18,649 bases of DNA from JAUVIB01 sp964424545 (GTDB lineage Bacteria; Calditrichota; Calditrichia; Calditrichales; Calditrichaceae), in contig CAYRJN010000061.1 of the NCBI GenBank assembly GCA_964424545.1, positions 1-18,649 on the forward strand. The letters are read 5' to 3'. Shown piece after piece: positions 16,297 to 18,649 of this stretch. The notes below the pieces were generated by a model. That model was not told the DNA's origin, searched no databases, and saw only the letters and a program-made list of their open reading frames with translations. A program made the translations under genes and the position numbers. Position 1 is the first letter of the stretch, and every line of letters starts with the position of its first letter.

Positions 16297-18213
16297 TTAT
16301 ATATCCAGATTCTTTACATATTGCGCATTTTCTTCAATAAAACGTTTACGCGGTGCAACTTCGTCACCCATTAAGGTCGTAAATACCTGATCGGCTTCAA
16401 AAGCGTTTTCCAAAGTTACCTGCAAAATCGTGCGTTTTTCCGGATCCATCGTTGTTTCCCAAAGCTGCTCGGGATTCATCTCGCCGAGACCTTTATAGCG
16501 CTGCAAAGAGACTTTACTTTCGTCAAAATTATTATCTTTAATTATGCCGTCTTTCTCTTCGTCGTCAAATGCATAGAACTCTTTGGAACCGCTTTTTAAT
16601 TTATACAGCGGCGGTTGAGCGATATAAATTTTTCCCTGCTGCACCAATTCGTTCATATAACGATAGAAAAAAGTAAGCAGTAGAGTGCGGATATGCGAAC
16701 CGTCCACATCGGCGTCCGTCATAATAATTATCTTATCGTAACGCAATTTGGCAATATCAAAATCTTCCGAGCCGATTCCCGTACCAAGGGCGGTAATAAT
16801 GGTTCTGATTTCATCATTGGATAAAATTTTATCTAAGCGCGCTTTTTCCACATTCAGGATTTTACCCTTAAGCGGTAAAATGGCTTGATATTTTCTTTCC
16901 CGACCTTGTTTGGCGGAACCGCCCGCCGAATCGCCCTCCACAAGGTAAATCTCGCACTCTTTAGGGTCGTTGGATGAGCAGTCGGCCAGCTTACCGGGCA
17001 TGGAATTGCTTTCGAGCGCCGTTTTACGCCGCGTTAAATCACGAGCATGACGCGCCGCTTCTCTTGCGCGCGCCGCGTTAACGCATTTATCAATAATTTT
17101 TTTAGCGATATCCGGATTTTCTTCTAAAAACTCGTATAATTTTTCATTAACCAGCGATTCCACGGCGCCTCGCACTTCGGAATTGCCCAGTTTGGTCTTA
17201 GTCTGTCCTTCAAACTGCGGCTCGCTCACTTTTACCGAGATTACCGCCGTCAAGCCTTCGCGCACATCTTCGCCCGACAGGCTAAATTTCTCGCCGTTTT
17301 TGGTTTTAATCAGATTATATTTTTGAGCATAAGAATTCAGTGTACGCGTTAAAGCCGATTTAAATCCGGAAAGATGAAAGCCGCCTTCAATGGTATTTAC
17401 GTTGTTGCAATACGTTAAAATATTCTCCGTATAGGACGAATTGTACTGCATGGCAATCTCAATGGGCGTATTTTCGCGTTCGCCTTCAATAAAAACGGGA
17501 TATTCATGCACCGGTGCGCGCGATTCGTCAAGAAACTTAACGAATTCAATTAACCCGCCTTCATAACGGAATGTATCTTCTTTACCGGAACGTTTGTCCT
17601 TCAGCGAAATAAGCAAATTTCTGTTCAAAAAGGCTAATTCGCGCAAACGAGTAGCGAGAATGTCAAATTGATAAACCGTTTCTTTAAAAATAGATTCGTC
17701 CGCCGTAAAGGTTATCTTTGTACCGGAATGATCCGTTTCTCCCACTACTTCCAACTTACTGACCGGCACACCTTTTTCATATTTTTGGCGGTATATTTTT
17801 TTATTGCGGCAAATTTCCACCATACAATTTTTAGAAAGAGCATTTACTACCGAAGCGCCCACGCCATGAAGTCCGCCCGAAACTTTGTAGCTGCTTTTAT
17901 CGAACTTTCCCCCGGCATGCAACACGGTCATAATCACTTCCACCGCAGGTTTTCCCTCGCCAGGATGCATATCTACCGGGATACCGCGTCCGTTATCGCG
18001 CACCGTTATCGTGTCGTCGTTTTCTATTTCCACAAATATTTCGCTGGCGTATCCGGCCATCGCTTCGTCAATACTGTTATCCACAATCTCGTATACGAGA
18101 TGATGCAGTCCCTTAACGCCGACATCCCCGATATACATCGCCGGCCTTTTTCGTACCGCTTCCAGCCCTTTAAGAACTTGTATATTTTGAGCCGTATATT
18201 CTTTATTTGGCAT
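16297..18213 (-). CDS. gyrB: DNA gyrase subunit B
   Basis: The ATPase subunit of gyrase, 638 residues, the short form without the long insert of enterobacteria. GHKL ATPase domain: 'YEIVDNSIDEA' with catalytic Glu42, 'VRDNGRGIP' (Asp73), 'GGKFDKSSYKVSGGLHGVG' (lid). Transducer domain to about 400, with 'QTKTKLGN' around 337-344. TOPRIM domain: 'YLVEGDSAGGSAKQGR' with Glu426, and 'IMTDADVDGSHI' with Asp500, Asp502 and Asp504 for Mg2+. The C-terminal 'QRYKGLGEMNPEQLWETTM' binds GyrA. ATG start with AAGG 5 nt upstream. It lies 12 bp after the DUF721 gene and 27 bp before gyrA. TAA stop. Confidence 0.98.
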   Translation of the reverse strand: MPNKEYTAQNIQVLKGLEAVRKRPAMYIGDVGVKGLHHLVYEIVDNSIDEAMAGYASEIFVEIENDDTITVRDNGRGIPVDMHPGEGKPAVEVIMTVLHAGGKFDKSSYKVSGGLHGVGASVVNALSKNCMVEICRNKKIYRQKYEKGVPVSKLEVVGETDHSGTKITFTADESIFKETVYQFDILATRLRELAFLNRNLLISLKDKRSGKEDTFRYEGGLIEFVKFLDESRAPVHEYPVFIEGERENTPIEIAMQYNSSYTENILTYCNNVNTIEGGFHLSGFKSALTRTLNSYAQKYNLIKTKNGEKFSLSGEDVREGLTAVISVKVSEPQFEGQTKTKLGNSEVRGAVESLVNEKLYEFLEENPDIAKKIIDKCVNAARAREAARHARDLTRRKTALESNSMPGKLADCSSNDPKECEIYLVEGDSAGGSAKQGRERKYQAILPLKGKILNVEKARLDKILSNDEIRTIITALGTGIGSEDFDIAKLRYDKIIIMTDADVDGSHIRTLLLTFFYRYMNELVQQGKIYIAQPPLYKLKSGSKEFYAFDDEEKDGIIKDNNFDESKVSLQRYKGLGEMNPEQLWETTMDPEKRTILQVTLENAFEADQVFTTLMGDEVAPRKRFIEENAQYVKNLDI

Positions 18214-18225
18214 CTCAACCTTCCG

Positions 18226-18513
18226 TTAGATGATTTTTAAAACCTTTATTTCCATATCTTGCATATTATTGTTTATTTTATTTAAAATCTCCTGAGAATA
18301 TTCTTTTATCTCTTCCCGCCAAATATTAGATTCCACCTTTATGGTCAAAATCTTACCCTCTAATTTGTATGGTTTGACCACTTTGGCAATTTGCGGTTCA
18401 ACAATATTCCCCCAGTTACGTTCCAGCTTAAACAGATTATAATCACTTTCCAAATTGTGCTTTTGCACGATATTCTGCAAAAGCGAACCTAACGGCTTAA
18501 AATCGTTTTTCAT
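18226..18513 (-). CDS. DUF721/DciA-like protein
   Basis: A 95-residue protein of the DUF721 family, which includes DciA, a replicative helicase (DnaB) loader/operator in many bacteria that lack DnaC. Seen: 'WGNIVEPQIAKVVKPYKLEGKILTIKVESNIWREEI', the core with conserved Trp34 and Trp65, a KH-like fold, then a helix 'SQEILNKINNN'. This is the short, single-domain form; whether it loads helicase here is inference. Its ATG overlaps the recF stop in an ATGA, indicating translational coupling, and gyrB follows after 12 bp. GGGGG lies about 11 nt upstream of the ATG. TAA stop. Confidence 0.88.
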   Translation of the reverse strand: MKNDFKPLGSLLQNIVQKHNLESDYNLFKLERNWGNIVEPQIAKVVKPYKLEGKILTIKVESNIWREEIKEYSQEILNKINNNMQDMEIKVLKII

Positions 18514-18649
18514 TGAACCAACGCGCCCCCTTCTACTTTGATATATGCCGGATTTTTTAATCCGCTTTGTTCAAATTTATTCCGCAAAGTAGTCGTTATA
18601 AAGGTCTGCCCTATTGCAGGTAAATAATTAAGCAAATTATTAATGCGCT
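18510..18649 (-). CDS. recF: RecF C-terminus, 5' end outside window
   Basis: Only the last 46 codons are in the window. The frame reads 'LLNYLPAIGQTFITTTLRNK', then 'YIKVEGGALVQ' and TGA. 'GQTFITTT' is the signature D-loop end of the RecF SMC-like ATPase, and a short strand ending 'V.GG' closes the protein. RecF, with RecOR, loads RecA at single-strand gaps. The stop codon overlaps the DUF721 start (ATGA), and gene order recF, DUF721, gyrB, gyrA supports the call. Too short for the Walker motifs, which lie beyond the right edge. Confidence 0.85.
   Translation of the reverse strand, partial: RINNLLNYLPAIGQTFITTTLRNKFEQSGLKNPAYIKVEGGALVQ

Overview
The window looks like part of a draft chromosome from a low-GC, Gram-negative bacterium of the Bacteroidota/Calditrichota (FCB) type. 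The evidence is a TonB-dependent receptor with an N-terminal carboxypeptidase-regulatory-like domain, a DUF4249-type lipoprotein next to it, lipoproteins with short '[V/P]QSC' or 'LFSC' lipoboxes, a GyrA whose CTD box starts QNRGG as in Bacteroidota, and FCB-style TolB-N/TPR lipoproteins. The genus cannot be read from the sequence. Ten Ns at 8811-8820 mark a scaffold join. No tRNA, rRNA, CRISPR array, insertion sequence or phage gene was found.

Layout. (1) 2-1141 (+) is the 3' part of a probable outer-membrane beta-barrel protein that starts before the window. (2) 1147-4499 (-) is a two-gene envelope operon: TonB-dependent receptor, then DUF4249-like lipoprotein. (3) 4730-5716 (-) is a dihydroorotate-dehydrogenase-like flavoprotein, followed by a perfect 15-bp inverted repeat. 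(4) 5976-11657 (+) is a cassette of a trypsin-like protease lipoprotein, a membrane HAMP-GAF-PP2C (SpoIIE/RsbU-type) phosphatase, and a TolB-N/TPR lipoprotein whose C-terminal domain is cut by an in-frame TAG. (5) 11728-12561 (-) is a double-domain universal stress protein with a strong terminator. (6) 12795-13421 (-) is the NADH/NAD+ sensor Rex. (7) 13822-18649 (-) is the replication-linked block recF (3' end only), a DUF721/DciA-like gene, gyrB and gyrA, the order often seen downstream of dnaA-dnaN, so the origin may lie beyond the right edge.

How they work together. The right third is housekeeping DNA topology and repair. The middle holds redox and stress regulators (Rex, Usp). The left two thirds is cell envelope. 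The most interesting accessory part is the + strand cassette at 5976-11657, which places a lipid-anchored protease and a lipid-anchored TPR protein around a membrane-spanning phosphatase; this resembles an envelope-to-cytoplasm signalling unit, but that is inference. Two coding anomalies matter for any reader: the PP2C gene is continuous if the N gap is replaced by a one-base overlap, and the TPR gene continues in frame for 67 more codons of the same conserved domain after its TAG.
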